A DNA stretch of 39,995 nt from Sulfurovum sp. (GCA_024762315.1 JANTHR010000011.1:1-39995); one strand, 5' to 3'; positions 16,474 through 25,741 are shown, numbered from the stretch's first letter. Notes: a model not told the origin generated them from the letters alone. Program-made: numbers and translations.

Positions 16474-17178
16474 TTACCTGTAGACATCTGCCTCTGTATC
16501 GCAGTGTAGGGTGAGTTCATAAAGCCATTGCTGCAGAGCGAACATATCTTCATAGATCTTGAAATTTTTCTCTATGATTGCTTCTGAGTGGAAGGTCCTA
16601 TCGGGAGGAAAAGTGGTATAGGCATAGATGGCTCCCATGAGGTAAAGGTAACTGTTGGAGTCTTCTGCGTTGCACTCTCTGGGCATACGTTTGTATTTGG
16701 GTTCCGGCAGCATATAGCCTTTTGTTTTTAGATTTTCAAGTATCGCATGGAGCTCTGTACGTCTCTCTTTATTTTGGATGTGTTCTCTGTAGGTTTTGAG
16801 CAGGGTAGGTTTGAAGTTGCGTATACCTGTGGCTACAAAAACTTCTTGCGGATCATAATGCATGTAAAAACTGCTGCTTTGCATACGGTGCCCGCTTCCC
16901 TGCCATAAGATGATGCCTATACGTGTCTTAATAGGGTCAGCTAGGTGAAAACGGGCATCACGGTAGATACGAAAAAGCGATTTGTTGGTTTTTGGTATGG
17001 CATTGATGGTGGGTACAAGTATCTGTAGGTGTTCACCCATCTCTTCGACATAGGATTTGTTCGGTGCTACAATGACCTTCTCATACTCTTCTCTGTTGGC
17101 ATCCAGCCACTCTTTTGAGTTATTGACGATGATTTTACTGAGGAACTCCAATCCCTCTTTAGGGAATCCATTAAACAT
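16474..17178 (-). CDS. DUF2461 family protein
   Basis: 234 residues, recognised by the DUF2461/TIGR02453 pattern: N-terminal FLSKIIVNNSKEWLDANREEYE, then LFRIYRDARF, GIILWQGSG and SSFYMHYDPQEVFVATGIR. The family is widespread but its biochemical role is not established. The start overlaps the stop of the polyamine dehydrogenase gene by eight bases, so translation is probably coupled. No signal peptide or membrane segment is seen, so it is cytoplasmic. Confidence 0.88.
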   Translation of the reverse strand: MFNGFPKEGLEFLSKIIVNNSKEWLDANREEYEKVIVAPNKSYVEEMGEHLQILVPTINAIPKTNKSLFRIYRDARFHLADPIKTRIGIILWQGSGHRMQSSSFYMHYDPQEVFVATGIRNFKPTLLKTYREHIQNKERRTELHAILENLKTKGYMLPEPKYKRMPRECNAEDSNSYLYLMGAIYAYTTFPPDRTFHSEAIIEKNFKIYEDMFALQQWLYELTLHCDTEADVYR

Positions 17179-18391
17179 CTACACGTCTACTCTTGTCCGC
17201 TCTCATCTCCATCACCTGCCAAGGCAACCCTTGCTTATTGAGTTCTTCCATGAACGGATCCGGATCGAACTGTTCCATGTTAAATACCCCTTTGCCTTGC
17301 CACGTACCCTCCAACATCAGTTTTGCTCCTATCATTGCCGGTACACCGGTGGTGTAGCTTACAGCTTGACTCAGGACTTCTTTATAACATTTTTCATGAT
17401 CGCTGACCTGGTAGATATAGACCGTTCTCTCTTTACCGTCTTTGATCCCTTTTGCAAAGATGCCGATATTGGTTTTACCTTTGGTGCGGGGCCCGAGACT
17501 TGCCGGGTCCGGAAGCAGGGTAGAGAGGAACTCTATAGGAATGATCTTCTGTCCTTTGTGTTCTATGGGTTCTATGCCAAGCATACCTACATTCTCAAGG
17601 CACTTCATGTGTGCGAGGTAACTCTCTCCAAAAGTCATGAAGAAACGGATACGCTTTAAACCTTTGATGTGTTTTACCAGACTCTCCATCTCTTCGTGGT
17701 AGAGAAGGTAGCTGTCTTTTGGGCCGATTTCAGGGTAATCCCAAACCTGCTTGATCTCCATGGGTTCAGTCTCTATCCACTTTCCATTTTCCCAGTATCT
17801 ACCCTTAGCAGAGACTTCACGTAAGTTTATTTCAGGGTTGAAGTTGGTAGCGAACGGGTAACCGTGATCACCTGCATTACAGTCGAGAATGTCTATGGTA
17901 TGTATTTCATCAAAGTAGTGTTTTTGGGCATAAGCGCAAAAGACATTGGTTACCCCAGGGTCAAATCCGCTTCCAAGCAGCCCCATGATATTCGCTTTTC
18001 TGAACTCTTCATCTCTTGCCCACTGCTTTTTGTACTCAAATTTAGCGGTGTCCGGATGTTCGTAGTTGGCTGTATCGAGGTAGTCCGCCTGCATCTCCTC
18101 GCAGGCATCCATGATGGTAAGATCCTGGTAGGGCAGTGCCACATTGATGACAATATTAGCACTAGTAGCAGCGATAAGTTCTTTAAGCTCAGAGATGGAG
18201 TCCGCATCGACTTTTGCAGTACGTATCTGCACGCCTGTTTTAGCTTTGACATTGGCTGCGATGGCATTACACTTACTTAATGTTCTGCTCGCAAGTGTGA
18301 TCTCTCCAAACGTTTTACTGTTCATAGCACACTTGAATGCAACCACATTCCCAACACCGCCAGCACCGATAATAAGGGTATTTTTGGACAT
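17171..18391 (-). CDS. Carboxynorspermidine/carboxyspermidine dehydrogenase (saccharopine dehydrogenase-like)
   Basis: 406 residues from ATG 18391, chosen because AGGAG lies seven bases upstream; the frame extends 12 codons further without a good site. The N-terminal NADP-binding motif IIGAGGVGNVVAFKC and LLGSGFDPGVTNVFCAYA place it in the saccharopine dehydrogenase superfamily. In Campylobacterota this protein condenses putrescine or diaminopropane with aspartate semialdehyde and reduces the product to carboxy(nor)spermidine, the step before decarboxylation to spermidine. The decarboxylase gene is not in the window, but arginine decarboxylase (speA) is. It sits between an AEC transporter gene 32 bases upstream and DUF2461, all co-directional. 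Confidence 0.88.
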   Translation of the reverse strand: MSKNTLIIGAGGVGNVVAFKCAMNSKTFGEITLASRTLSKCNAIAANVKAKTGVQIRTAKVDADSISELKELIAATSANIVINVALPYQDLTIMDACEEMQADYLDTANYEHPDTAKFEYKKQWARDEEFRKANIMGLLGSGFDPGVTNVFCAYAQKHYFDEIHTIDILDCNAGDHGYPFATNFNPEINLREVSAKGRYWENGKWIETEPMEIKQVWDYPEIGPKDSYLLYHEEMESLVKHIKGLKRIRFFMTFGESYLAHMKCLENVGMLGIEPIEHKGQKIIPIEFLSTLLPDPASLGPRTKGKTNIGIFAKGIKDGKERTVYIYQVSDHEKCYKEVLSQAVSYTTGVPAMIGAKLMLEGTWQGKGVFNMEQFDPDPFMEELNKQGLPWQVMEMRADKSRRVDV

Positions 18392-18423
18392 AAGAGACTC
18401 CTGGTTTTGATTGCAATATTCTA

Positions 18424-19338
18424 TCACAAATAGTGGTGATTGACAATATAACCCAAGCCAAAAAGCAGAGGAATGAAGAATAGAGTACTAAGCAGTATAA
18501 GAGAAGTCACATCTTTGGGTTTGCAGTCATACAGTGATGCCAGATTGATGTTTGCTACGGCAAGCGGTGTCATCATCTCCATGAAAATGACTCCTTGCAC
18601 AAAGAGTGGTAAGGATGTGAAGCTAAGTATAATGGCTGTAGCAAGAGGAACAATGACAAACTTTTGGCTTATGGTACCTGTAAAGAGTTTAGGGTGCAGC
18701 TCTCTGATACGAATGCCTTGTAAAAATGTACCCAGTAAAAAGAGTTGCAGAACGATACCTGCGTAAGCACCCATTTTAAAAAATTCCTGTACCTGATTAC
18801 TTAATGGTATGTCATTAATGTTTATGAATATGGCTACAATAGATGCAGGGATGATGGGGATCTTTACAATGTTAAAGAGTGAGTCTTTGATGCTGAATGA
18901 ACCGCGAGAGTAGATGTAGACCCCGATGATATACACAACAAAGACATTGGCAATATTAATCAGTGTCGTATAGATGACGCTTTGCTCACCAAAAAGTGCA
19001 ATGCCTAAAGGAATACCGATATTACCCGTATTGCCTACAAACCCTGCTATGGAGAAAATAGCACGATCCTTCGGATTTGAAAATAGTAGTTTCCCTATAA
19101 ATATCGTAGGTATGAGCAGAGCAAGTATGATAGCCAAGTAAAGTAAAGGTACATAGATATGTTCAGCATTTAGCTTTGCTGTGCTGAACCCCCAAATGGT
19201 CACAAATGGCTGCAAAAAATAGACAGACATAAGTGTGAGTGTCCTGGTACTCATATCTTCTTGAAAGATGCGCTTTGCCATGTAGCCAAGTACGATGAAA
19301 ACATAAACAAAAATGATGGAGAGGAGTGTACTTATCAT
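18424..19338 (-). CDS. AEC-family (auxin efflux carrier-like) transporter
   Basis: 304 residues with about ten hydrophobic helices in two inverted bundles. The helix-break motifs GFVGNTGNIGIPLGIALFG (~100) and the closing MEMMTPLAVANINLASLYDCKP segment (~255-275) are typical of AEC permeases. Bacterial members move small organic acids such as malate or malonate, or other anions; the substrate cannot be read from the sequence. It is first in a likely operon with the polyamine dehydrogenase and DUF2461 genes, and divergent from the DedA gene. Confidence 0.9.
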   Translation of the reverse strand: MISTLLSIIFVYVFIVLGYMAKRIFQEDMSTRTLTLMSVYFLQPFVTIWGFSTAKLNAEHIYVPLLYLAIILALLIPTIFIGKLLFSNPKDRAIFSIAGFVGNTGNIGIPLGIALFGEQSVIYTTLINIANVFVVYIIGVYIYSRGSFSIKDSLFNIVKIPIIPASIVAIFININDIPLSNQVQEFFKMGAYAGIVLQLFLLGTFLQGIRIRELHPKLFTGTISQKFVIVPLATAIILSFTSLPLFVQGVIFMEMMTPLAVANINLASLYDCKPKDVTSLILLSTLFFIPLLFGLGYIVNHHYL

Positions 19339-19411
19339 TATTGGATTATAACTTATTTTGGGTTAACCTATTTTAGATATGATTCTTTACTTTAAGTTTA
19401 GGATAGTTTTT

Positions 19412-19969
19412 ATGGATTTTACTTCTTTGGAGACCTGGGGTTACCTGGCTGTAGCCTTTTTTTCATTTGGCGGCTCTTTCTTTATTGTGGCAGCTGCGGG
19501 TGTTTTCTCATTTATGGGACATATGGACCTTACCACAGCACTCATTGTTGCTGCTATAGCCAATTTCATGGGTGACAATTTTTTGTTCTATTTGGGAAAG
19601 TACCAGAAAAAAGAGATACAGCCTTATTTTGCCAAACATAAACGAAAACTGGCATTGGCAACGCTCATTATGCGAAAGTATGGTGTGCTGGCTATTTTCA
19701 TTCAAAAATTCATTTATGGAGTAAAGACGATCGTACCGCTTTCTATGGCATTGGCAAAGTATGATTTTAAAAAGTTTGTTTTCTTTAATATCTTTGCTTC
19801 TATCATTTTTGTATCTGTCATAGGTTTGAGTGCTTATTATGCAAGTGAGTCTATCATTGCCTTTTTCGCAGTGATCAAAGAACGCCCGTGGATCGCACCT
19901 GTAGTGTTGTTCAGTATTATTGGGCTGGTGTGGTTTGCAATGGAGAGGATGACGAAGAAAAAGAGGTAA
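19412..19969 (+). CDS. DedA-family (VTT-domain) membrane protein
   Basis: 185 residues from ATG 19412, with AGGA at 19400-19403; the longer frame from 19379 lacks a ribosome site. Membrane helices and re-entrant motifs are typical of DedA: FSFGGSFFIVAAAGVF near the N-terminus, ANFMGDNFLFYLGKY, then FIQKFIYGVKTIVPLSMALAKYDFKKF with the conserved F-x-R/K-x-x-P-like segment and a Phe-rich helix. Family members act as undecaprenyl-phosphate or phospholipid flippases/scramblases in the inner membrane. It ends one base before the converging aminotransferase stop. Confidence 0.88.
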   Translation: MDFTSLETWGYLAVAFFSFGGSFFIVAAAGVFSFMGHMDLTTALIVAAIANFMGDNFLFYLGKYQKKEIQPYFAKHKRKLALATLIMRKYGVLAIFIQKFIYGVKTIVPLSMALAKYDFKKFVFFNIFASIIFVSVIGLSAYYASESIIAFFAVIKERPWIAPVVLFSIIGLVWFAMERMTKKKR

Positions 19970-21142
19970 TTAACCTCTTTTACTCTTTACAAATTTTTCA
20001 ATACGTCTGATACCTTCGCGAATGGTTGTCATGTCGGTGGCAAATGAGAATCTGAAGTATCCTTCGCTCCCAAATCCAATCCCCGGTACCACGGCAACAC
20101 CGGTTGCCTGAAGCAGTTCTTTGCAGAACGCGATAGAGTCATTCGAGATATCTTTTATGTTCACAAAAAGATAAAAAGCACCTTGTGGCTGAAGTACAGA
20201 GAGACCATCGATCTCATTGAAGAGTTTGACTGCTTCATGGGCCCTTGCTTCAAAAGCCCTTCTCATAGTTTCTATCTCTTCATCCACTTCACCAAGCAGT
20301 GCGGGAATGGCAGCTTTCTGTGTAATGGAGTTGATATTTGAGGTGCTTTGGCTCTGAAGTTTATTCATCGCTGCAACAAGTTCTTTGTTTGGGGTGGCCA
20401 AGTATCCGAAACGCCAACCTGTCATTGCTACAGATTTACTAAGACCGTTGATCGTTACTGTTCTTTGATACATATCTTCAGATATGCTTGCCGCAGCTAC
20501 AAAATCTATGCCGTATACGAGTTTCTCGTACATTTCATCAGATGCCACTATAATATCGGTACCTTCAAGTACTTCAGCCAATGCCTGTAATTCCTCTGTA
20601 GAGTACACAGAACCAGTAGGATTGGACGGTGTAGTCAGGACTATCATCTTTGTTTTGTCTGTAATGGCATTTTTAAGTTGTTCTGCTGTTATTTTAAAGC
20701 CGCCGATCTCATTTGTTTCAATGATCACAGGGACAGCACCGGCATACTTGACAAGTTCAGGGTAGGTTACCCAGTAGGGTGAGGGGATGACCACTTCATC
20801 GCCGGGATTGAGTACCGCTTGAAAAAGGTTAAAGAGTGATTGTTTCGCACCGTTACTGACGATAATGTCAGAAGGAGCATACTCAAGATTGTTGTCTCTT
20901 TTGAGTTTGGTTGCTACAGCTTCAAGAAGTTCCGGTATACCGGGTACAGCCGTATATTGCGTAAAGCCGTCATTGATCGCTTTTATGGCTTCATCTTTAA
21001 TGCGTTGAGGTGTTCCAAAATCAGGTTCTCCTGCAGAGAAAGAAAGAATATCCTTACCTTGTGCTTTAAGATCTCTTGCAAGGGAAGAGATAGCAATGGT
21101 AAGTGATGGTGACAGTGTCTGAATGCGGTCTGAAAGAAGCAT
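19970..21142 (-). CDS. aspC: Class I aspartate (prephenate/aromatic-type) aminotransferase
   Basis: 390 residues of fold-type I PLP enzyme. Visible motifs: FSAGEPDFGTP (substrate loop), NGAKQSLFNL (PLP phosphate), SPYWVTYPE, LTTPSNPTGSVYS (Asn in the cofactor site), ASDEMYEKLVY (Asp and Tyr), and NGLSKSVAMTGWRFGY with the Schiff-base Lys. An Arg for the alpha-carboxylate is in YFRFSFA. It transfers amino groups between aspartate and 2-oxoglutarate; this subgroup can also use prephenate or aromatic acids. Its place beside cysE and speA matches the C. jejuni order, where the gene is called aspB (recollection). Confidence 0.92.
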   Translation of the reverse strand: MLLSDRIQTLSPSLTIAISSLARDLKAQGKDILSFSAGEPDFGTPQRIKDEAIKAINDGFTQYTAVPGIPELLEAVATKLKRDNNLEYAPSDIIVSNGAKQSLFNLFQAVLNPGDEVVIPSPYWVTYPELVKYAGAVPVIIETNEIGGFKITAEQLKNAITDKTKMIVLTTPSNPTGSVYSTEELQALAEVLEGTDIIVASDEMYEKLVYGIDFVAAASISEDMYQRTVTINGLSKSVAMTGWRFGYLATPNKELVAAMNKLQSQSTSNINSITQKAAIPALLGEVDEEIETMRRAFEARAHEAVKLFNEIDGLSVLQPQGAFYLFVNIKDISNDSIAFCKELLQATGVAVVPGIGFGSEGYFRFSFATDMTTIREGIRRIEKFVKSKRG

Positions 21143-21197
21143 AAAAATCCCTTAGAAATAAATTGGATGATTATACCTCATATTGGGTAAAAAACGG

Positions 21198-21899
21198 CTA
21201 ATCCATTGAGTGGATGAAGTTATCATAGATCTCTTCAAGATCATGATCTTTTTTCTTGACAGCTTCCTGTTTTGTTTTGGGCAATGCATCTTCCAACAAT
21301 TCTATACGCTTAAGCAGATATTCAAATATCTCTTTGTTGACATCCGGGATCTTGTTGTGGCTAAGCGGTGTTTTGTCATAGCCTCTTTTAAGTACGCGCG
21401 CAGGTATGCCAATGGCAGTTGAGTCCGCGGGTACATCTTTGACCACAACAGAATTCGCACCGACTTTTGAGTTATCGCCTACAGTTATGTTCCCAAGCAC
21501 TTTCGCACCTGCACCGATAACCACATTGTTTCCAAGTGTAGGGTGCCTTTTGCCTTTACTTGTACTCACGCCGCCCAATGTTACCTGCTGATAGACGATC
21601 ACATCATTGCCGAGTATGGCAGTTTCACCGATGACCACACCTACCCCGTGATCAATAAATACTCTACGTCCCAGCTTAGCAGCCGGATGGATATCAATAG
21701 TCGTTAAAAAGAGGCCAAGCGCCGAGATGAAACGAGGAATAAATCGTAATCCTTTACCATAGAACCAGTGTGAAAAACGGTAAAAAAAGAGTGCCCATAA
21801 TCCCGGATAATTAAAAAAGAGTTCGAAAGTCGAATGCAAAGCAGGGTCGTTTCTTTTTACATTTGCAAAATCTTCTCTAATAAGACTAAATATGTTCAC
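21198..21899 (-). CDS. cysE: Serine O-acetyltransferase
   Basis: 233 residues. CysE makes O-acetylserine from serine and acetyl-CoA, the entry to cysteine synthesis. A helical N-terminal part (~1-70) precedes the left-handed beta-helix of hexapeptide repeats (IHPAAKLGRRVFIDHGVGVVIG, then GNDVIVYQQVTLGG, VVIGAGAKVLGNITVGD). The catalytic His/Asp pair is in IDHG. A C-terminal extension of ~45 residues (LLKRIELLEDALPKTK...) is charged and helical, perhaps for oligomers or contact with cysteine synthase. The start lies nine bases after the speA stop, so the two are probably co-transcribed. Confidence 0.95.
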   Translation of the reverse strand: MNIFSLIREDFANVKRNDPALHSTFELFFNYPGLWALFFYRFSHWFYGKGLRFIPRFISALGLFLTTIDIHPAAKLGRRVFIDHGVGVVIGETAILGNDVIVYQQVTLGGVSTSKGKRHPTLGNNVVIGAGAKVLGNITVGDNSKVGANSVVVKDVPADSTAIGIPARVLKRGYDKTPLSHNKIPDVNKEIFEYLLKRIELLEDALPKTKQEAVKKKDHDLEEIYDNFIHSMD

Positions 21900-21908
21900 A
21901 TTATTCCT

Positions 21909-23777
21909 TTAACTTTTTTCGCTTATTGCCTGAATGGTCTTAAGATAACTATTTTCACTTAAATAAAGGTAAAGTTTGCCCAAAAGTTCTCTTTTTTCTT
22001 CTTTTGTGATATGTTGGGACTCTTCAATTTTGTATTTAAGTGCTTTGTCTATGAGGTTGGTATCATAATCCATATCATCAAGTACATCCATGAGATTCTG
22101 TGCTTCTATAAGATGTTCTATGCTGTATTCTCCATCTTCATTGAAATTGATGACAGCCTCGGTCGGATGGGTAAAGAGATTGTGTTTCATGCCAAGCACT
22201 TCCTGGTAGGCGCCGGTAAGGAAAAAAGCCAAGAAGTACTCCTCTTGACCCACATCTATATCGTGCAGGTAAAGTGGCAGATCACGATTAAATCCTATTT
22301 CTCCATCACTGTCACAGGTAATATCCCAGATGCTTGCAGGATTGGTAGGCTTTGTGTCAAGTTTGTCTAGCGGCATAATGGGGAAATGCTGAGCCAGGCC
22401 CCAGAAATCAGGCAATGACTGGAATGCAGAGAAGTTCACCAGGTATTTCTCCTGAATGCGGTCTTGCAGTTTTTTTAGCTCGTCCGTACCTTCATTTTTT
22501 AGCAGGGCTATGGCTTTCTTGATGATAAGATTAATCAATATCTCTGTATTTGAACGGTCTTCAAGATCTATGTATCCCAGATCAAAAAGCGTAAGCAGGC
22601 TCTCCATATGGTCAAGTGCATCATGCAGATATTCTCTTGCATTTTTACGTTGAATAGTGTTAAAAAGGTCATAGAGCTCTTGAATAAGTGGAGGGTTCAC
22701 TTCCTTAAGTCTTAAACCTTTCTCATGGTACTCCTGAGAAAAAAGTTCAAGTACGGGCGCAACAAGCACGGAGTGTGAAGCAGCAATATAACGGCCGGAC
22801 TCTGTAAATATATCCGGTTCCGTAACACCTTTGCTTTTAGCGATCTCCTGCATCAGGTAGACTACATCATTGGCAAATTCATTTAGGGAATAATTGCGTT
22901 CCTGATTATTGCTGTGCTGGCTGTATTCTACTGCCAGACCGCCACCGATGTTAATGGCACCCAATGCCTCAGCCCCGCGGTTTTTAAGTTCGGCATAAAT
23001 GTTGCCCGCCTCTCTTAGTGCTTTTTTAAGAGGAGCGATGTCTCCCATCTGAGAGCCTATATGAAAATGGATCATCCAAAGATGGTCTAAAAGTCCGTAC
23101 TTTTTAAGCAGCTCATAGGCTTCAAGCAGTTCAGTGGAAGTAAGTCCGAACTTGGAACTGTATCCGCCGCTTTTTGCCCAGATGCCGATACCTGAACTGT
23201 GCAAACGGATGCGTACACCTATTTTGGGTGCTATAGGGTTTTTAACTTCTGCATTGAACTCTTTGTTGACTTGTATAATGGTTTCAAGTTCACCCAATCC
23301 TTCTATGGTGACAGTGATGTTGTGCCCCATCTTTGCCGCGATGAAACAAAGGGCTATCATCTCCTTGTCTTTAAAGCCGTTGACCGTAATGGGTGCACCT
23401 AGCGGCGTTTGGCTCATAGCAATGATAAGCTCGGCCTTACTCCCGGCTTCCAGTCCGTAATTATACGCTTGTGAGACATCCATAAGCGCATGGATAAAAT
23501 TGGGGAACTGGTTTACTTTAAGTGGAAAAACAGCGTGAAAATCACCTAGGTAGTTAAATTCTTTTTTGGCTTTGGAAAAAGTATGAAAGAGCGTGGATAT
23601 TTGTTTTTCTATAAGGTGCGGGAAGCGAAGTAAAAGAGGACCTTTGTAGCCTTTTTCTCTTATGGCTTGGGTAATCTCAAGGAGAGACGGCTGATTTGCA
23701 TAGTTAATATTGACAGTGTTTCCTTTGAGTATAAAATTATCATCACCCCATATATTCAAACCAAACTGCTTCATCAT
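21909..23777 (-). CDS. speA: Biosynthetic arginine decarboxylase
   Basis: 622 residues, the usual length for SpeA. It decarboxylates arginine to agmatine, the first step toward putrescine. The PLP-dependent alanine-racemase-type barrel starts near residue 70 with FPLKVNQFPNF (PLP Lys). INIGGGLAVEYS binds the cofactor phosphate and DIFTESGRYIAASHSVLVAPV lies further on. C-terminal motifs are DIWDITCDSDGEIGFNRDLP (substrate-side Cys/Asp) and FFLTGAYQEVLGMKHNLFTHP. The second ATG (23774) has better spacing to AGGA. Together with the carboxy(nor)spermidine dehydrogenase gene it supplies the alternative spermidine route of Campylobacterota. Confidence 0.96.
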   Translation of the reverse strand: MMKQFGLNIWGDDNFILKGNTVNINYANQPSLLEITQAIREKGYKGPLLLRFPHLIEKQISTLFHTFSKAKKEFNYLGDFHAVFPLKVNQFPNFIHALMDVSQAYNYGLEAGSKAELIIAMSQTPLGAPITVNGFKDKEMIALCFIAAKMGHNITVTIEGLGELETIIQVNKEFNAEVKNPIAPKIGVRIRLHSSGIGIWAKSGGYSSKFGLTSTELLEAYELLKKYGLLDHLWMIHFHIGSQMGDIAPLKKALREAGNIYAELKNRGAEALGAINIGGGLAVEYSQHSNNQERNYSLNEFANDVVYLMQEIAKSKGVTEPDIFTESGRYIAASHSVLVAPVLELFSQEYHEKGLRLKEVNPPLIQELYDLFNTIQRKNAREYLHDALDHMESLLTLFDLGYIDLEDRSNTEILINLIIKKAIALLKNEGTDELKKLQDRIQEKYLVNFSAFQSLPDFWGLAQHFPIMPLDKLDTKPTNPASIWDITCDSDGEIGFNRDLPLYLHDIDVGQEEYFLAFFLTGAYQEVLGMKHNLFTHPTEAVINFNEDGEYSIEHLIEAQNLMDVLDDMDYDTNLIDKALKYKIEESQHITKEEKRELLGKLYLYLSENSYLKTIQAISEKS

Positions 23778-23801
23778 TCTGTCCTGTAATATTATGCGAC
23801 A

Positions 23802-23807
23802 ATTATA
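23802..23807 (-). promoter_or_regulatory. Likely -10 box for speA-cysE
   Basis: TATAAT on the minus strand, 24 bases upstream of the first speA ATG, within the 66-bp divergent spacer shared with mlaE. No clear -35. Confidence 0.5.
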
Positions 23808-23830
23808 GCAAAACTTAATCTAATCTTACC

Positions 23831-23836
23831 TATAAT
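23831..23836 (+). promoter_or_regulatory. Likely -10 box for the mla operon, very close to the start codon
   Basis: TATAAT with only seven bases between it and ATG 23844. A normal start point would fall at or next to the ATG, so the mRNA would be leaderless or nearly so. No ribosome binding site is visible. Confidence 0.5.
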
Positions 23837-23843
23837 AGAAACC

Positions 23844-24947
23844 ATGAATGAGCAATATTTAGTGCCACAAGCAGACAATGATCATATTAAACTTCTTTCC
23901 AAGGGTAAATGGACGCTTGCATCTGTTCGTCAGATAGAAAAGCAATTGGCTAAAATTCCCTATGACAAAAAGATCATTTGGGATGTATCCGGTATAAGTG
24001 ATTTTGATAGTGCGGGTGTTCTGCTTTTTATAGAGTATTTGGAATACTATAAGAAAGAAACTACGGTGGAAGTCGTTGGTTATAACTCCAGCCAGAAAGA
24101 AATGTATGATCTTCTAAGATCCCATACCATAGAGAATATCCCCCCTCGTAAAAATGGCTTTTTGGAGAATATCGGAAAAACTGCAGTTGAACTATATGAT
24201 GACATTAGAGATTTCGTTGCTTTCATAGGACAACTATTCGTAGCCTTGTTCTATCTCCTTATAAACCCCAAAGGTATCCGACTCAAAGAGATGGTCTATC
24301 ATATAAATCATTCCGGTTTCAATGCTCTGGCTATCATTGGACTGACCTCATTTTTGGTAGGTATGGTTATTGCCTATCAGGGGGCGGTGCAGCTGGCGAA
24401 ATTCGGTGCAGATATTTTTATTGTAGATACGGTCAGCATCTCGATGGTGAGAGAGCTTGGGCCTATGATGACAGCCATTGTCATTGCTGGCCGGAGCGGT
24501 TCGGCCTATACTGCCGAAATAGGGGCCATGAAGATCACTGAAGAGATATCGGCAATGCGGACGATGGGCTTTGATCCGTATAACTTTCTGGTGATACCGC
24601 GTATTTTTGCATTGATGATCGCATTGCCGTTATTGATATTCTTTTCGGATATTATGGGGATATACGGAGGAATGGTTGCATCGCAGATGCAACTGGATAT
24701 CTCTATGTCACAATTCATTGACAGACTATATGAGGTATTGGAGGTAAAGCATTATATTCTTGGAATGCTCAAAGGACCGGTATTTGCCTTTATTATTGCA
24801 GCGGTAGGGTGCTTTAGAGGTTTTCAGGTCTCAGATAATACAGAGAGCCTTGGCCTGCATACAACTGCCAGTGTAGTGAACTCTATTTTTCTTGTGATCG
24901 CGTTTGATGCGCTCTTCTCTGTCATCTATACGGAGCTTGATCTATGA
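23844..24947 (+). CDS. mlaE: MlaE-family lipid ABC permease with fused N-terminal STAS (MlaB-like) domain
   Basis: 367 residues. The first ~105 form a STAS-like fold (KWTLASVRQIEKQL, IIWDVSGISDFDSAGVLLFIEYL), the domain that is the separate MlaB protein in E. coli. The permease follows: LAIIGLTSFLVGMVIAYQGAVQL, ELGPMMTAIVIAGRSGSAYTAEIG (conserved coupling region), ISAMRTMGFDPYNFLVIPR and the last helices near 320-360. MlaE with MlaF and MlaD moves phospholipids between inner and outer membrane. The gene heads a tightly overlapping operon (the next start overlaps by four bases). No MlaA or MlaC gene is in the window, so the substrate carriers must be elsewhere or absent. Confidence 0.93.
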   Translation: MNEQYLVPQADNDHIKLLSKGKWTLASVRQIEKQLAKIPYDKKIIWDVSGISDFDSAGVLLFIEYLEYYKKETTVEVVGYNSSQKEMYDLLRSHTIENIPPRKNGFLENIGKTAVELYDDIRDFVAFIGQLFVALFYLLINPKGIRLKEMVYHINHSGFNALAIIGLTSFLVGMVIAYQGAVQLAKFGADIFIVDTVSISMVRELGPMMTAIVIAGRSGSAYTAEIGAMKITEEISAMRTMGFDPYNFLVIPRIFALMIALPLLIFFSDIMGIYGGMVASQMQLDISMSQFIDRLYEVLEVKHYILGMLKGPVFAFIIAAVGCFRGFQVSDNTESLGLHTTASVVNSIFLVIAFDALFSVIYTELDL

Positions 24948-25741
24948 ATCAAGAGAATATTGTTATAGACGTCAAAGATATCGTTACAAAATTCGGGGAG
25001 AGGACTGTCCATAATGGGGTCTCCTTGCATGTCAATAATAATGAAATTTACGGAATATTGGGCGAGAGCGGTTCAGGTAAATCTGTACTTATGAAAGAGA
25101 TGATCATGCTAATGGAGCCCAATGCCGGAGAAATAGTAATATTGGGACATAAGCTCAGCAGTATCGGTTACAAAGAAGCCGAAGAGCTGCGTAGGGAATG
25201 GGGTGTATTGTTCCAGTTCGGTGCACTCTATTCTTCTATGACCATTGCTGAGAATATAGAAGTGCAGCTTAAAGAGTATACGAATATTTCAAAAGAGATG
25301 CGCGACAAACTTGTACGCTCCAAAATAGCATTGGTGGGACTTGGTGCACATGTGGGAGCACTGTATCCGTCGGAACTCAGCGGAGGAATGATCAAAAGAG
25401 CTGCACTGGCACGTGCATTGGCTATGGAACCCAAATTGCTTTTTCTCGATGAACCTACTTCAGGGTTAGACCCTGTCGGCGCGCGTAATTTTGATAAACT
25501 CATAGTGGATCTTCGTGATATGTTGGGCATCACTGTAGTGATGATCACACATGATCTTGATTCTATTTTCAGCATTGTGGACAGGATGGCGGTTTTGGCA
25601 GACAAGCGTGTAGTGGCGCAGGGTACACTTGAAAATGTGTTACAATCACAACATCCTTTTGTTGAAGAGTTCTTCAAAAATGAGTATACTAAGCAAAAGT
25701 ATATAGATAAGCCAGAGATGAACAAGGTGGAAAATGTATAG
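24944..25741 (+). CDS. mlaF: MlaF-like ABC transporter ATPase
   Basis: 265 residues. Walker A GESGSGKSVLMKE (~39), Q-loop VLFQFGALYSSMT, signature SELSGGMIKRAALARALA, Walker B LLFLDEPTSGLDPVG and H-loop VMITHDLDS. The signature GGM-x-KR and the FQFGAL-type Q-loop are typical of MlaF/Mkl ATPases of the MCE lipid transporters. It overlaps mlaE by four bases and mlaD by eight. The ~25-residue C-terminal tail after the ABC core resembles the part of MlaF that stabilises the dimer. Confidence 0.94.
   Translation: MNQENIVIDVKDIVTKFGERTVHNGVSLHVNNNEIYGILGESGSGKSVLMKEMIMLMEPNAGEIVILGHKLSSIGYKEAEELRREWGVLFQFGALYSSMTIAENIEVQLKEYTNISKEMRDKLVRSKIALVGLGAHVGALYPSELSGGMIKRAALARALAMEPKLLFLDEPTSGLDPVGARNFDKLIVDLRDMLGITVVMITHDLDSIFSIVDRMAVLADKRVVAQGTLENVLQSQHPFVEEFFKNEYTKQKYIDKPEMNKVENV

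Noticed and set aside
17057..17659. Plus-strand frame of 200 codons across DUF2461 and the polyamine dehydrogenase
   Set aside because: It is antisense to two recognised genes and its residue composition fits no protein family.
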